64,000 nt of DNA. Origin: Acetobacter indonesiensis. GTDB taxonomy: Bacteria > Pseudomonadota > Alphaproteobacteria > Acetobacterales > Acetobacteraceae. The notes below the pieces were generated by a model. It had not been told where the DNA came from and did not search any database. It saw only the letters and a program-made list of their open reading frames with translations. Shown here in pieces: positions 1 through 8,560 of this stretch (its first letter is position 1; every line of letters starts with the position of its first letter). The DNA lies in assembly GCF_000963945.1 (NCBI RefSeq), contig NZ_BAMW01000011.1, positions 1 to 64,000 on the forward strand, in the 5' to 3' direction. Made by a program: the position numbers and the translations under genes.

Positions 1-89
1 GCTATCCGCGCTCACTCACAACATAATATGCAACTGTAGTGATAGGGCTTTCTATTCCCATATCTCTACGTCACGTGAAGATTAGAGAC

Positions 90-380
90 ATGATCGGGGA
101 CAGCCCCGATCAACCACTGCACCGCCGCATCAGGGCGCAGGGAAACTTCATCGAATATGTTCCTCTCTGCCTGCTTGGCCTCGTCGTGACCGAAGCCGAG
201 ACCGCTTCCCTATGACCTGCACTGAGTATCGGTATCGCACTTGCCTGCGGGCGAGTTCTCCACGTCATCGGCATGTACGGCAATTATGCACCTCTGCGAG
301 GGCTTGGAATGGTGTTGACCTATCTCTCACTTGTTCTGACAGCACTGTTCCTGTCAGGCACAATGCTGGGCTTTGTATAG
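90..380 (+). pseudogene. Decayed MAPEG-family membrane protein gene
   Basis: One reading frame from 90 to 380 gives a protein recognisable as the C-terminal two thirds of a MAPEG family protein (membrane-associated eicosanoid/glutathione metabolism fold). It has the family hallmark RRIRAQGNFIEYVPL followed by two hydrophobic segments ending ALFLSGTMLGFV. The frame is broken by a TGA at 213-215, between the hallmark helix and the third segment. The N-terminal helix that normally comes first is missing. The single in-frame stop plus the missing start region mark it as a pseudogene. I infer it was lost in place, because the rest of the frame is well preserved. Confidence 0.7.
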
Positions 381-820
381 GCAAGATCTTGTTCCACACA
401 GGCTTCAGTGTATGGTTGGTACATCATTTTGCGAGTGACGCCGTCAACGATGCACGACTTTGGAGAAGATTACGAAAGGTCTCTCTGCCGTTTTCCTGAT
501 GCGACGACTGAAGGCCGATTGCGTCACATGACGCTCTTCCGCTACGCGTGAAAAACTCTGCACACGCGATAACGTGATGAAATCTTCAAGCCACTTGATG
601 GCCATAGAATTCTTTTATGTTGAGTTCCATTTTTAGAAAATATTTTCGGAAAGTTTGAAAGCCATTAATATTATTTTAGGTAGATAAATTTTATGATGCA
701 GCGAACTTTACTTAACATCAAAAGCAAAGTGTCAGTCAGGCGCAAAAATCTGCAGCTTATTCCACCATAGAATTCCTCACATCAACAGCGTCCAATACCA
801 TACAACGTATCTCAATTGAG
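381..820. other. Intergenic stretch with no recognisable gene
   Basis: About 440 bases between the MAPEG remnant and the end of the TSUP gene. The right half is AT-rich (for example around 600-720). I see no convincing open frame, RNA gene or repeat in it. It is probably decayed accessory DNA. Confidence 0.5.
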
Positions 821-1594
821 CTAGAACATTTTCCAAAGTGGATTATCAGGGTTAGAAAGCATCTTGATGGTCAACGCCAATGACATAAAGACAAGTAAAG
901 GACGAATACCTTTACCCCCAAAGCGAATAGCGAGCCAGGCTCCAACCTGATTACCCAAAATATTTGCACAGGCCATGCCAAAACCCAGAAGCCACAAAAC
1001 TTTTCCACCTGCAATCATGGCAATCAAACCAGCTAGATTGGTCATCAGGTTAAGAAATTTAGTGTTGGCGATAGCACGTACCAAACCTAACCCAGCAAAT
1101 GCGACCAAAACAGTTGTTAAAAATGAACCTGCTCCAGGACCAAAAAAACCATCGTAAAAGCCAACCCCGCTGATACAGACTGTAATCCCCCACCTATTCA
1201 GGTAAGCGTGACGATCTACCGCACTCATGGGAGGAGATAATAGAAAATAGAAAGCCATCCCAATCAACAGAAGAGGCACAATAGCAGACAAAATAGTAGG
1301 ATTAATAAACTGTACAGCCGTAGCACCAGCCAATGAACCGAAAAAAGCCCCGGTCGCTGGAACGGCAAATAGGTAGATATCGACATGTCCAGCTTTAAGA
1401 AATGCCAGAAAAGCCGAGAGCGTCCCTAATGTGCTCTGCAGCTTGTTGGTCGCGAGCGCTGAGACAGGTGGAATACCAGCCGCCATCAGAGCCGGTATTG
1501 TCAGAAGCCCGCCGCCACCTGCCAGAGCATCAATACACCCAGCCAGAAAAGCGCAAGAGATCAGAAAAAAAAGGGTCTCTACCGTAAAATGCAT
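821..1594 (-). CDS. TSUP family permease (TauE/SafE-type sulfite/sulfonate or anion exporter)
   Basis: An inner-membrane protein of about 257 residues with roughly eight hydrophobic segments in two repeated halves. The first half carries the TSUP signature AGCIDALAGGGGLLTIPAL and the second half the matching GFYDGFFGPGAGSFL. Family members move sulfite, sulfoacetate, taurine-derived or other small organic anions; the substrate cannot be read from the sequence. I place the start at the ATG at 1594; an upstream TTG at 1606 would add four residues and has only a weak Shine-Dalgarno (AGG). The gene stands alone between degraded sequences, so the context gives no substrate clue. Confidence 0.85.
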   Translation of the reverse strand: MHFTVETLFFLISCAFLAGCIDALAGGGGLLTIPALMAAGIPPVSALATNKLQSTLGTLSAFLAFLKAGHVDIYLFAVPATGAFFGSLAGATAVQFINPTILSAIVPLLLIGMAFYFLLSPPMSAVDRHAYLNRWGITVCISGVGFYDGFFGPGAGSFLTTVLVAFAGLGLVRAIANTKFLNLMTNLAGLIAMIAGGKVLWLLGFGMACANILGNQVGAWLAIRFGGKGIRPLLVFMSLALTIKMLSNPDNPLWKMF

Positions 1595-1908
1595 ACCAAT
1601 AAACAAACTTTAACCTGAAGAGCCATATGAGGATTGACCCTATCCTCGACTTGCCTTCATTTTTGAGTGCGGGTCTATAGAATGATAGATTGCGTTAATG
1701 AGGCTCTACTTACAAAAGATCCATTCCAACTTTCTCAAACATAATTCCACACTAGCCCTTTCCGAGACCTGCTAATACGTAGTCACCTAGCGGACAAGGA
1801 ATAGACAACCTTTCTATGACAGGCAGCTTTCATTCTTCAGGCAGTCAGAATCTGTCCTCTGTTTATAGACTTCGAAAGTTGGACAACGCGGACGAAAACA
1901 CTCGCTAA

Positions 1909-2196
1909 GCGGGGTTTAGTTTCTGCTTTCTGCAAGATGCCAATTTGAATATTGCTGGCAGCAGGCTGCTCCTGTACCCAGACACCGACCGGACACCTTC
2001 TCCATCGCTCCCACTCGCCCAATATCGACTAGTATTGTTTGCTCCACAGTTCGCTCTTTCACATGGTTGCTAGCTTATCGCCTACCTTCTTACAGGGCAT
2101 GTCAGTGCTGCGTATGGATTACCTGCTTCTGCACTCCTGCTTTGTTTACTGACGGCAGCAGGCATCGCCCTGAAAATTAGCGTGACAATTCCATAG
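1909..2196 (+). pseudogene. C-terminal remnant of an MFS transporter
   Basis: A single frame open from 1909 to the stop at 2194-2196 encodes a stretch resembling the last two transmembrane helices of a major facilitator superfamily drug or sugar efflux protein: FAPQFALSHGC, then LIAYLLTGHVSAAYGLPASA and a final hydrophobic helix. A TAG at 2071-2073 interrupts it exactly where related proteins carry Trp (SHACW-L), so a TGG-to-TAG change is likely. The rest of the transporter is absent, and upstream of 1906-1908 the frame is closed by TAA. Family recognition is by eye and moderately sure. Confidence 0.45.
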
Positions 2197-2875
2197 CAGA
2201 AAGAAGTGCTTCTGCATGAATTTCGAGCGTATCGAGACATGATATTGAGAGCGTGACACCGTCAAACAGAAGCGGCAGTTCTGTACAGCCGAGAACAACA
2301 GCATCTATGCTGGATTCAACGGTCATTCTCTGAATGATGTTCAGAAACTCGGTCTGCGTCGCCGGTTTGACTGTTCCATGTTCCAGTTCAGTCGATATTT
2401 TTTCTACCACGAAATCGAAGTCATGTCCTGTGGGGATCACCACGTCTATTCCGACTTCCCTGAAAGGTTTCTTGAAAAAATCCTCTTCCATGGTGAAACG
2501 GGTACCCAGCAGGCCTAATTTTTTCAAACCCCGCTTTTTTGCTTCATCACGCGTTGTTTCGATAATACTTACAAGCGGTACAGAAGAATGTTCACGCAAG
2601 GCATCAAAAACAATATGAGGCGTATTGCCCGTAAGAGACACAATCTCGCAGCCCGATGCTATGAGATTATTGATGCCGTCCACGAGATAACGCGTTAACC
2701 CATCATAATCTCTGTCCGAGCAATATTTGAGAACATTGAAAACATTCAGGCTTTCTATCGTCAGATTAGGAAAAAACTCTTTTCCAACCCGCTTATTGGC
2801 TCCATAAACAATTTTCTTGTAGTAAATGAGCGTGGATTCCGGACCTGTCCCACCAATTAAGCCAAGTTTTTTCAT
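2177..2875 (-). CDS. Aspartate/glutamate racemase family protein (YgeA/EcL-DER-like)
   Basis: A cytoplasmic enzyme of 232 residues of the cofactor-independent Asp/Glu racemase superfamily. It begins KKLGLIGGTGPESTLIYY, the phosphate/substrate loop typical of the YgeA branch. The second catalytic Cys is Cys197 in VVLGCTELPLL. The position of the first catalytic Cys (usually CxNT) is Thr82 in SLTGNTPH. From family knowledge, the E. coli L-Asp/Glu-specific racemase has the same Thr/Cys arrangement and works mainly in the L-to-D direction. The start is the ATG at 2875, preceded by GGGAGAAG at good spacing; an upstream TTG (2890) lies on that ribosome site and is rejected. No neighbour shares an operon with it. 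Confidence 0.85.
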   Translation of the reverse strand: MKKLGLIGGTGPESTLIYYKKIVYGANKRVGKEFFPNLTIESLNVFNVLKYCSDRDYDGLTRYLVDGINNLIASGCEIVSLTGNTPHIVFDALREHSSVPLVSIIETTRDEAKKRGLKKLGLLGTRFTMEEDFFKKPFREVGIDVVIPTGHDFDFVVEKISTELEHGTVKPATQTEFLNIIQRMTVESSIDAVVLGCTELPLLFDGVTLSISCLDTLEIHAEALLSAMELSR

Positions 2876-3063
2876 ATCCACTTCTCCCAATACCCAGATT
2901 TCTGCATCAGAATGCAGAATGTCTGCCCTTTTATCGTAACGCGTGGCTTTCGGTCACTCAAGATTGCCCTGTGTCGGCATAAACACAAAACACTCTGGGT
3001 CACCAGATCAAAAATCATGCCGCTTTTTCGAAATAGAATGTTTTTACGCCTAGCATTTTACCT

Positions 3064-3663
3064 TCAGTCTCTGGAAGTGTTTATCTGTGGGTAAGTAATA
3101 TGGCGGCTGCTATCAATAATCGCAGATTCAATGAGGTGCGCGGGAACGGCATCCGTCATGGACAGAATATGAAAGACTGTCACCCCGTGGGCCAGGAGAT
3201 AGTCAGTAACGATGCGCCTGTGACAGCGCCACCAGAGCACTTCCGCGCACATGATCGCAACAGTCGCCCGCTGTCCCGCCTCGATAAGCCGGACGAGACC
3301 TCGGTGAAAATCTTGCCCAAGCGCATAATCTGCATAATTATGAAAACTCTGGACACGCCAGAATGCGTTGGTCTCCGCAGGCACCGTCTTCAACCGTGGC
3401 CGTCGTCCACCAAGCTCTGGAAAATGACTATATCCGATCCCCTGTGTCGCCAGTTCCGGCTGGAGACTGGTGCCATCATAGTCTCGATTACGCCGGGAAT
3501 ACGGAAAAGCCCTCACATCCGCGATCAGTGTCACGCCATAATGACGCAAAAGCGCGATAAAATCAGATAGTGCAAGCGTGGAATGCCCAATGGTGTAGAA
3601 TGGATGACAAGAAGATGATCTTGCCTCCCCTGCGAGGTTCACATTGGATACGGAGTTTTCCAT
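3064..3663 (-). CDS. DUF488 domain-containing protein
   Basis: A protein of about 199 residues with the full DUF488 pattern: FYTIGHSTLALSDFIALL near the N-terminus, then DVRAFPYSRRNRDY, FPELGGRRPRLK, a central YADYALGQDF and MCAEVLWWRCHRRIV. The last segment holds the conserved Cys and the WRCHR motif. The biochemical role of the family is not established. The chosen ATG (3661-3663) overlaps the ATG of the divergent DUF2945 gene (3662-3664) inside one CATG tetramer. The frame stays open upstream to 3744, so a longer product is possible, but homology begins only at the YTIGHS segment. Confidence 0.8.
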   Translation of the reverse strand: MENSVSNVNLAGEARSSSCHPFYTIGHSTLALSDFIALLRHYGVTLIADVRAFPYSRRNRDYDGTSLQPELATQGIGYSHFPELGGRRPRLKTVPAETNAFWRVQSFHNYADYALGQDFHRGLVRLIEAGQRATVAIMCAEVLWWRCHRRIVTDYLLAHGVTVFHILSMTDAVPAHLIESAIIDSSRHITYPQINTSRD

Positions 3664-3877
3664 GCCGTCACAAACTTTCCAGATCGGAGACATCGTATCC
3701 TGGAACTCGGAAGCGGGATACGTCAGTGGACGGATCAAAGCCATTCATACGGCGCCCTTTCTGGTCAACGGCTATCAGCATCACGCGACGGCAGAACACC
3801 CTCAATATGAAATAGAAAGCCTTAAAACCAGTCATATCGCCTTTCACAAAGGCACGGCCCTGACACTTGCTGAGTGA
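3662..3877 (+). CDS. DUF2945 (hypervirulence-associated, Tudor-like) small protein
   Basis: A 71-residue cytoplasmic protein matching the DUF2945/HVA1 family along its whole length. It starts QTFQIGDIVSWNSEAGYVSG, has a central IKAIHTAPF and ends with the diagnostic HPQYEIESLKTSHIAFHKG. The family has a small SH3/Tudor-like barrel and no proven reaction. The start at 3662 is chosen because GGAG lies 7 bases upstream and homology begins right after it. An ATG at 3644 would add six unconserved residues. It is transcribed away from the DUF488 gene with overlapping start codons. Confidence 0.85.
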   Translation: MPSQTFQIGDIVSWNSEAGYVSGRIKAIHTAPFLVNGYQHHATAEHPQYEIESLKTSHIAFHKGTALTLAE

Positions 3878-4053
3878 CTGGATCATCTCCTGAGCCAGCA
3901 TCAATGTAGAGACAGACGGATTGGCTGAGGTGATCAGAGCACAGAGCACCACATCCAGAATCGGGGTAACAGACGTGAGTTTCGCAACAAGCCTCTCATG
4001 ACAGAGATTGTCCGGCCCAATCACTCTTTTATTGGCGCACGCATGATCTGCTC

Positions 4054-4908
4054 TCATGATAATTCGTAATTTTTCTCTTGGCAGATGGATTGTTCGCAAA
4101 TGCGGAGAATATTCCTCTCGCTGCAAAGCTTTATATAAGCTGCAGGACTGTGTCCCGTGATCTTCCGAAATAGTGCCGCGAAAGCGCCCGGACTTTCATA
4201 ACCGACGTTACGTGCGACACTCGTGACCCTCTCCCCACGTGCCAACCGTTCCTGTGCATTGAGAATACGCAGCCGCTGACGCCACGCCGTAAATGGCATT
4301 CCCGTCTCCACTCCGAAATACCGAACAAAGGAACGCACTGACATGGAAGCGACGATCGCCCATTCCTGCTGCTCGCGCACATCTGCAGGGTTTTCGCTCA
4401 ATGCATCAGCCACACGACGCAAACGCTCATCTTTGGGAAAAGGCAAAGAAACTGACGCACGAGGCAAGGGCAAAAACTCATCCCAGAAGCTTTCGGCCAG
4501 ACGGGCAACAACATCGCTCCATGACTTAGCTGACGAACAATGCGATAGCCGCTCGGCTTGCGCGATCAAAAGAGGCGTACCACGCACCAGAAATGGCTGA
4601 ACAGGTAACGCCGTAGACCGGGCTTCATCAATAAACAGGCTCCAGCCGCGTATAGCCCCGTGCGAACGAGCCATGTGACGCAGGTGAGGCGGCAGCCACA
4701 CTGCCTGCCCCGGTCCGATCAACCAGTAAGCCTCGTCCGTCCGTATGCTCATGACTCCATAAGTGATTCCGAAAATCTGGCCACGAGAATGCGTGTGAAA
4801 GTCCGCAAACCGACGTGTCTGCTGCCGCATATGACCACCCAGCAGCCAGGGAAGATCTGCTTCAGAATTTCCCATGCAAGGTGGGATCAGGGACAATGTG
4901 GCGCACAT
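4054..4908 (-). CDS. AraC family transcriptional regulator
   Basis: A 284-residue protein with an N-terminal cupin-like sensor half (HTHSRGQIFGITYG, GPGQAVWLPPHLRH) and a C-terminal double helix-turn-helix at about residues 185-265. The second HTH contains VTSVARNVGYESPGAFAALF and the final FRKITGHSPAAYI typical of AraC. The HTHSRGQ and WLPPHLRH motifs place it with the cupin-sensor AraC regulators that often act on nearby efflux or reductase genes. It is divergent from the reductase gene at 5008, about 100 bases away, so control of that gene is the obvious inference. The start could be the ATG at 4875 instead. Confidence 0.85.
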   Translation of the reverse strand: MCATLSLIPPCMGNSEADLPWLLGGHMRQQTRRFADFHTHSRGQIFGITYGVMSIRTDEAYWLIGPGQAVWLPPHLRHMARSHGAIRGWSLFIDEARSTALPVQPFLVRGTPLLIAQAERLSHCSSAKSWSDVVARLAESFWDEFLPLPRASVSLPFPKDERLRRVADALSENPADVREQQEWAIVASMSVRSFVRYFGVETGMPFTAWRQRLRILNAQERLARGERVTSVARNVGYESPGAFAALFRKITGHSPAAYIKLCSERNILRICEQSICQEKNYELS

Positions 4909-5007
4909 GAGTCGAAATCTGGCCTACGGGACGAAGCACGCCAAGTTTTATCTTGTTAACATCGCGCTTGGACCAACACGCACTTTATACAGTCAAGGAG
5001 TATGCTC

Positions 5008-5889
5008 ATGAAAATTGGATTTATCGGGCTAGGAGCCATGGGTCATCCTATGGCCAGGCGGCTTCTCGATGCGGGGCATCATCTTGTTGTTTATAATCGC
5101 ACGACTGCGAAGGCCGCTGATCTTGTCGCTCAAGGTGCTATCCTGGCCGACACACCAGCCGCTGTCGCGCGGGAAGTCGATATCGTTTTTTCGATGCTCT
5201 TTGACGACGCCACTACCCAGGAAATAGCCTTCGGCACAGACGGGATCGCAGCCGGACTATCCCCGAAGGGCGTTCACGTCTGTTGCAGTACGATTTCCCT
5301 CGCCCAAGCGCGCCGTCTGCGCGACGATCATGCAGAGCGGGGGCAGATTTATGTCAGCGCGAATGTTCTCGGGCGCCCACCCGCAGCGGAAACAGGAACA
5401 TTATTCGTCATGGCGGCAGGTGATTCCGATGCGCTGGACCGTCTGGAACCAGCACTCACATGTTTCGGTCCCCATGTCTTCAGGTTGGGTAATGATCCCG
5501 TTCAGGCTAATCTCGCCAAGCTGTCTCTGAACTTCATGATTTACTCGACCATCGAACAGATGGCGGAAGTATTCGCTCTCAATGAAAAGGCAGGGACTGA
5601 TCCACGTAAGATCTTCGAGGTTATGACAGGCAGTTTCTATAATGCTCCGGTCCACAAAAATTACGGTAAACTGATGGTCGAGCATGATTACGATTATCCC
5701 GGCGCGCCGGTAACACTCGGCCTGAAGGACGTCAAAATGTTTATGGACGCTGGCGGGGATTATGGTGTGCCGCTACCTTATGCCTCTGTCGTCCGAGATC
5801 GCCTGCTGAGTGCGATCAGCGCCGGAGACGCCGATCGAGATTTCGTCGTACTGTTGGAACGCGTGCGACAGGAAAGCGGTTTGAAGTAA
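5008..5889 (+). CDS. NAD(P)-dependent oxidoreductase, 3-hydroxyisobutyrate/6-phosphogluconate dehydrogenase-like
   Basis: A cytoplasmic beta-hydroxyacid dehydrogenase of 293 residues. The N-terminal Rossmann motif is KIGFIGLGAMGHPMARRLL. The substrate-binding region, normally DAPVSGG, reads SANVLGRPPAAETGTL, as in the imine-reductase/GLYR-like branch. The catalytic Lys is probably in NLAKLSLNFMIYS. The second half is the helical domain (GLKDVKMFMDAG). It could reduce a small 2- or 3-oxo acid, an aldehyde or an imine; the substrate is unknown. AAGGAG lies 7 bases before the ATG at 5008, which excludes the ATG at 5002. It is divergent from the AraC regulator. Confidence 0.85.
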   Translation: MKIGFIGLGAMGHPMARRLLDAGHHLVVYNRTTAKAADLVAQGAILADTPAAVAREVDIVFSMLFDDATTQEIAFGTDGIAAGLSPKGVHVCCSTISLAQARRLRDDHAERGQIYVSANVLGRPPAAETGTLFVMAAGDSDALDRLEPALTCFGPHVFRLGNDPVQANLAKLSLNFMIYSTIEQMAEVFALNEKAGTDPRKIFEVMTGSFYNAPVHKNYGKLMVEHDYDYPGAPVTLGLKDVKMFMDAGGDYGVPLPYASVVRDRLLSAISAGDADRDFVVLLERVRQESGLK

Positions 5890-6148
5890 GGGCGGACGGA
5901 AGCTGAGCAAAAATATCCAAAGTTCCCCGAAAAAGGGACAAAACGGGTTCCCGTGCTCATGGACAGTTCACGATGGGGTCCTTATCACGCCATCGAACTG
6001 GGAGTTTTCCAAATCGGACAGAAAAGGCCGATTTCGCCATTGAGCCCGCAGAATGACTCCGTCCATGGACGATAGGCCCGGCATTTCGGCGCCTGGCCTC
6101 TATAAACAGCCACACTTAAGACCTTGAGAGCGAGATCGGCGCTCTGGA

Positions 6149-7084
6149 TCAGCCAAATCTTTCGGTAGCAAAGAACTCGACCAGTCGATCGACCACATGG
6201 CGGATCTTCGGGCTCAGATGTGACGTTTGCGGCCACAGTGCGTGAACATCGACCGCCCGCTTCGTATAATCCTCAAGAACCGGGATCAGGTCGCCCTTTT
6301 CAATATGCGTTCTGACAATCGGCATAGGAAATTGGCATAGACCGAAACCAGCCCTCGCAGCTTCGACGATCGCGTCACCATCGCCAAGCTCGAAGGTCGG
6401 CGGAGCGTCTATGCGCCTATCTTCTCCGTCGATCCTGAACCACCAACTCAACGGTCGACCGCGACGATATCCGACAATGCAGGCGTGGCTCCTCAGATCA
6501 TCAGGTGACGCTGGGGCGCCCCTGTCTTCTAGGTAAGCCGGAGACGCGCAGGTGACCAATTTATACGTAGCGAGCTTCCTTGCGATAAGTCCATCGCAAT
6601 TCTCCAAGTCCCCAAATCGGATGACCAGATCAACGCCCTCGGCTATGGGATCAATGACAAAATCCGAGAACGTCATAGTCAGTTGAAGCCTAGGATAAGG
6701 CCGAGCTATCTCCAGCAGGAGAGGCAACATCACGGATCGACCGAACGATACAGGCAAATCTATGCGCAACCTGCCTGTGAGATTTTGCCTGCTCGTCGTG
6801 AGTGCGGCTTCCACCCCCAATATCTCGTCGAGGGCATTCGCGCAGGTCGCAAAGTAGACTTCGCCATCCACAGTCAGCCCAATTTTGCGCGTGGTACGAT
6901 TAAACAACTGCATGCCCAGACGGTCCTCCAGCCGGGAAATACTCTTTCCGACCGCGGACTTCGTGACACCAAGCTGAGCAGCGGCAGCCGTGAAGCTGCC
7001 TGCCCGTGCAGCCGCGACAAACGCAACCACACCACCGAGATGATCGAATTCGGACACCTCGCCCCTCCTTCCAAAGCCGCTCAC
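6149..7084 (-). CDS. LysR family transcriptional regulator
   Basis: A 311-residue regulator with an N-terminal winged HTH (AFVAAARAGSFTAAAAQLGV, then SAVGKSISRLEDRLGMQLF) and a C-terminal LysR substrate-binding domain from about residue 95 (LTGRLRIDLPVSFGR to the end). It is divergent from the luciferase-like monooxygenase at 7387. A perfect 7-bp inverted repeat with a 5-bp spacer sits 19-37 bases upstream of its start. It most likely represses itself and controls the flavoenzyme genes. The first ~10 residues may be extra; homology starts at FDHLGGVVAFV. Confidence 0.9.
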   Translation of the reverse strand: MSGFGRRGEVSEFDHLGGVVAFVAAARAGSFTAAAAQLGVTKSAVGKSISRLEDRLGMQLFNRTTRKIGLTVDGEVYFATCANALDEILGVEAALTTSRQNLTGRLRIDLPVSFGRSVMLPLLLEIARPYPRLQLTMTFSDFVIDPIAEGVDLVIRFGDLENCDGLIARKLATYKLVTCASPAYLEDRGAPASPDDLRSHACIVGYRRGRPLSWWFRIDGEDRRIDAPPTFELGDGDAIVEAARAGFGLCQFPMPIVRTHIEKGDLIPVLEDYTKRAVDVHALWPQTSHLSPKIRHVVDRLVEFFATERFG

Positions 7085-7102
7085 TGTAGAGATTGAGGAT
7101 AC

Positions 7103-7121
7103 TATCCTACTCCTTAGGATA
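7103..7121. promoter_or_regulatory. Perfect inverted repeat, likely LysR-type operator
   Basis: TATCCTA (7103-7109), a 5-bp spacer, then TAGGATA (7115-7121). It lies between the LysR regulator start and the monooxygenase gene. Size and symmetry fit a LysR-type box with dyad symmetry. A further half-site, AGGATA, begins at 7097. The binding protein is inferred from position only. Confidence 0.6.
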
Positions 7122-7386
7122 CCTTTATCAAGTTGTGGAGAACGATAAATATGTCACTACGCTGAGCCTCCGTGACGTTCTCATGACAAGGTTCAGCCCT
7201 GCCAGCGGCGGTTGTTCGGGAACGGCCACGTGCAGAACTGCACCTAGCCTTCTGGTGTGCTGTTCACTCTTGTTCGCAAGATTGATCCGTTCAACGGTCA
7301 AGCCATACAGCCCGCGAGCTGGTCATCTGGTTTTCGAGAACCGGCGGTTCTGGTGCCTTGAGGCGTCCCGTTGGAAAGGAGTTGAA

Positions 7387-8376
7387 GTGACAAAACTGTC
7401 CATCCTCGACCTCGTCATGATCGGTGAAGACAAGGATCTCGCCACCTCTTTGCAGGATACCGTTCGCCTTGCTCAATGCGCCGAGCGTAGCGGCTATCAG
7501 CGATACTGGATTGCCGAACATCACAGCATGCCCGGGATCGGTTCTGCCGCGACGACGCTCATCATGTCACATGTCGCGGCACATACGTCGGCGATCCGCG
7601 TCGGCTCGGGCGGCATGATGATGCCCAATCACTCCCCGCTTATCGTCGCCGAGCAGTTCGGCACGCTCGACACTTTATATCCCGGGCGGATCGACCTTGG
7701 CGTGGGACGCGCGCCCGGCTCGGACAGCTCTGCCATGCGAGCAATAAGGGGTATTTTCCCGCAGCAGCGCGAACTCTCCGAGGACGTCACAGCGTTGCTC
7801 GACTACCTCGCCGACAATGGTAGGCAGCCGGCTCGCGCGATCCCGGGCCAGCATGACGTGCCGCTCTGGATCCTCGGTTCTGGCCTGCACGGCGCAGAGC
7901 TTGCGGCGACGCTAGGGCTTCCTTTCGCCTTTGCTTCCCACTTCGCCCCGCGGCATTTGCTTGAGGCCATTGCGCTTTACCGCCAGCATTTCCGTCCCTC
8001 ACAGTATCTGGCAGAACCTTATGTCATTGCCGGATGTTGCGTGTTTGCCGCCGATACGAAAGAAGAAGCCGTATTCCTCGCGAGTTCTCACCAGAAGTGG
8101 GTCGCCAATCTGCACTCCGGTCGGTCGGGTCTGCTTCCCAAACCCGTGCATAACTTCATGGAAAGCCTGCCCGTCAACATGAGGACGGGTCTGCAACAGG
8201 AACTCGCCTACTCCGTCATAGGCACACGCAAAGAGGTCGGTAATTGGTTGCGTGCCTTCGCGCAGCAGACATCGGCAAACGAACTGATGATTGATGCGCG
8301 GATCTACGATCCGGCAGCACGATGCCGATCTTTCGAGATCGCTGCGGCAGCTCTGTCCGCTTCCATTCCTGCATAA
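7387..8376 (+). CDS. LLM class flavin-dependent monooxygenase (luciferase-like)
   Basis: A protein of 329 residues of the bacterial luciferase-like, FMN/F420-type superfamily. Motifs seen are the N-terminal SILDLVMIGEDKDL, RYWIAEHHSMPG, the loop VGSGGMMMPNHSPLIVAEQF and TLYPGRIDLGVGRAPGSD. These are the usual signs of the MsnO8-type oxidoreductases, which use reduced flavin to oxidise an unidentified substrate. The start is a GTG at 7387 with GGAAAGGAG 5-6 bases upstream; the frame is open upstream to 7093, but that part has no family similarity. With the old yellow enzyme downstream it forms a flavoenzyme pair, probably under the divergent LysR regulator. Confidence 0.85.
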   Translation: MTKLSILDLVMIGEDKDLATSLQDTVRLAQCAERSGYQRYWIAEHHSMPGIGSAATTLIMSHVAAHTSAIRVGSGGMMMPNHSPLIVAEQFGTLDTLYPGRIDLGVGRAPGSDSSAMRAIRGIFPQQRELSEDVTALLDYLADNGRQPARAIPGQHDVPLWILGSGLHGAELAATLGLPFAFASHFAPRHLLEAIALYRQHFRPSQYLAEPYVIAGCCVFAADTKEEAVFLASSHQKWVANLHSGRSGLLPKPVHNFMESLPVNMRTGLQQELAYSVIGTRKEVGNWLRAFAQQTSANELMIDARIYDPAARCRSFEIAAAALSASIPA

Positions 8377-8560
8377 TCCCGCAAGTTGCAGGCTTCTCTC
8401 CGTTTAAGTGCCACCATGTCGCTCAGATGATGTGTAAGGCCGCATGCAAATGATGCGCATGCCTTGTGAACGACCTTCTGAGGGACGTCAGAAATGGAAA
8501 TGTCCGCTCCAACAATCAGAGAAAGCGGCAACGGGTGACATACAATACTTCAGCACCGTC

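Noticed and set aside
212..499. 95-codon plus-strand frame in the first 500 bases
   Set aside because: Its first part overlaps the MAPEG remnant in another frame, where the conserved residues are found; this frame has no similarity.
1837..2022. 61-codon minus-strand frame
   Set aside because: The plus strand in this area carries the MFS-like remnant; the frame has no motif.
3668..4126. 152-codon minus-strand frame between the DUF2945 gene and the AraC gene
   Set aside because: Half of it is antisense to DUF2945, the rest has no recognisable domain, and no ribosome site was seen. A remnant in 3878-4053 cannot be excluded.
5890..6148. Possible remnant gene between the reductase and lysR
   Set aside because: Minus-strand frames such as 5985-6236 have no recognisable motif, so I see nothing supportable in this 259-base stretch.
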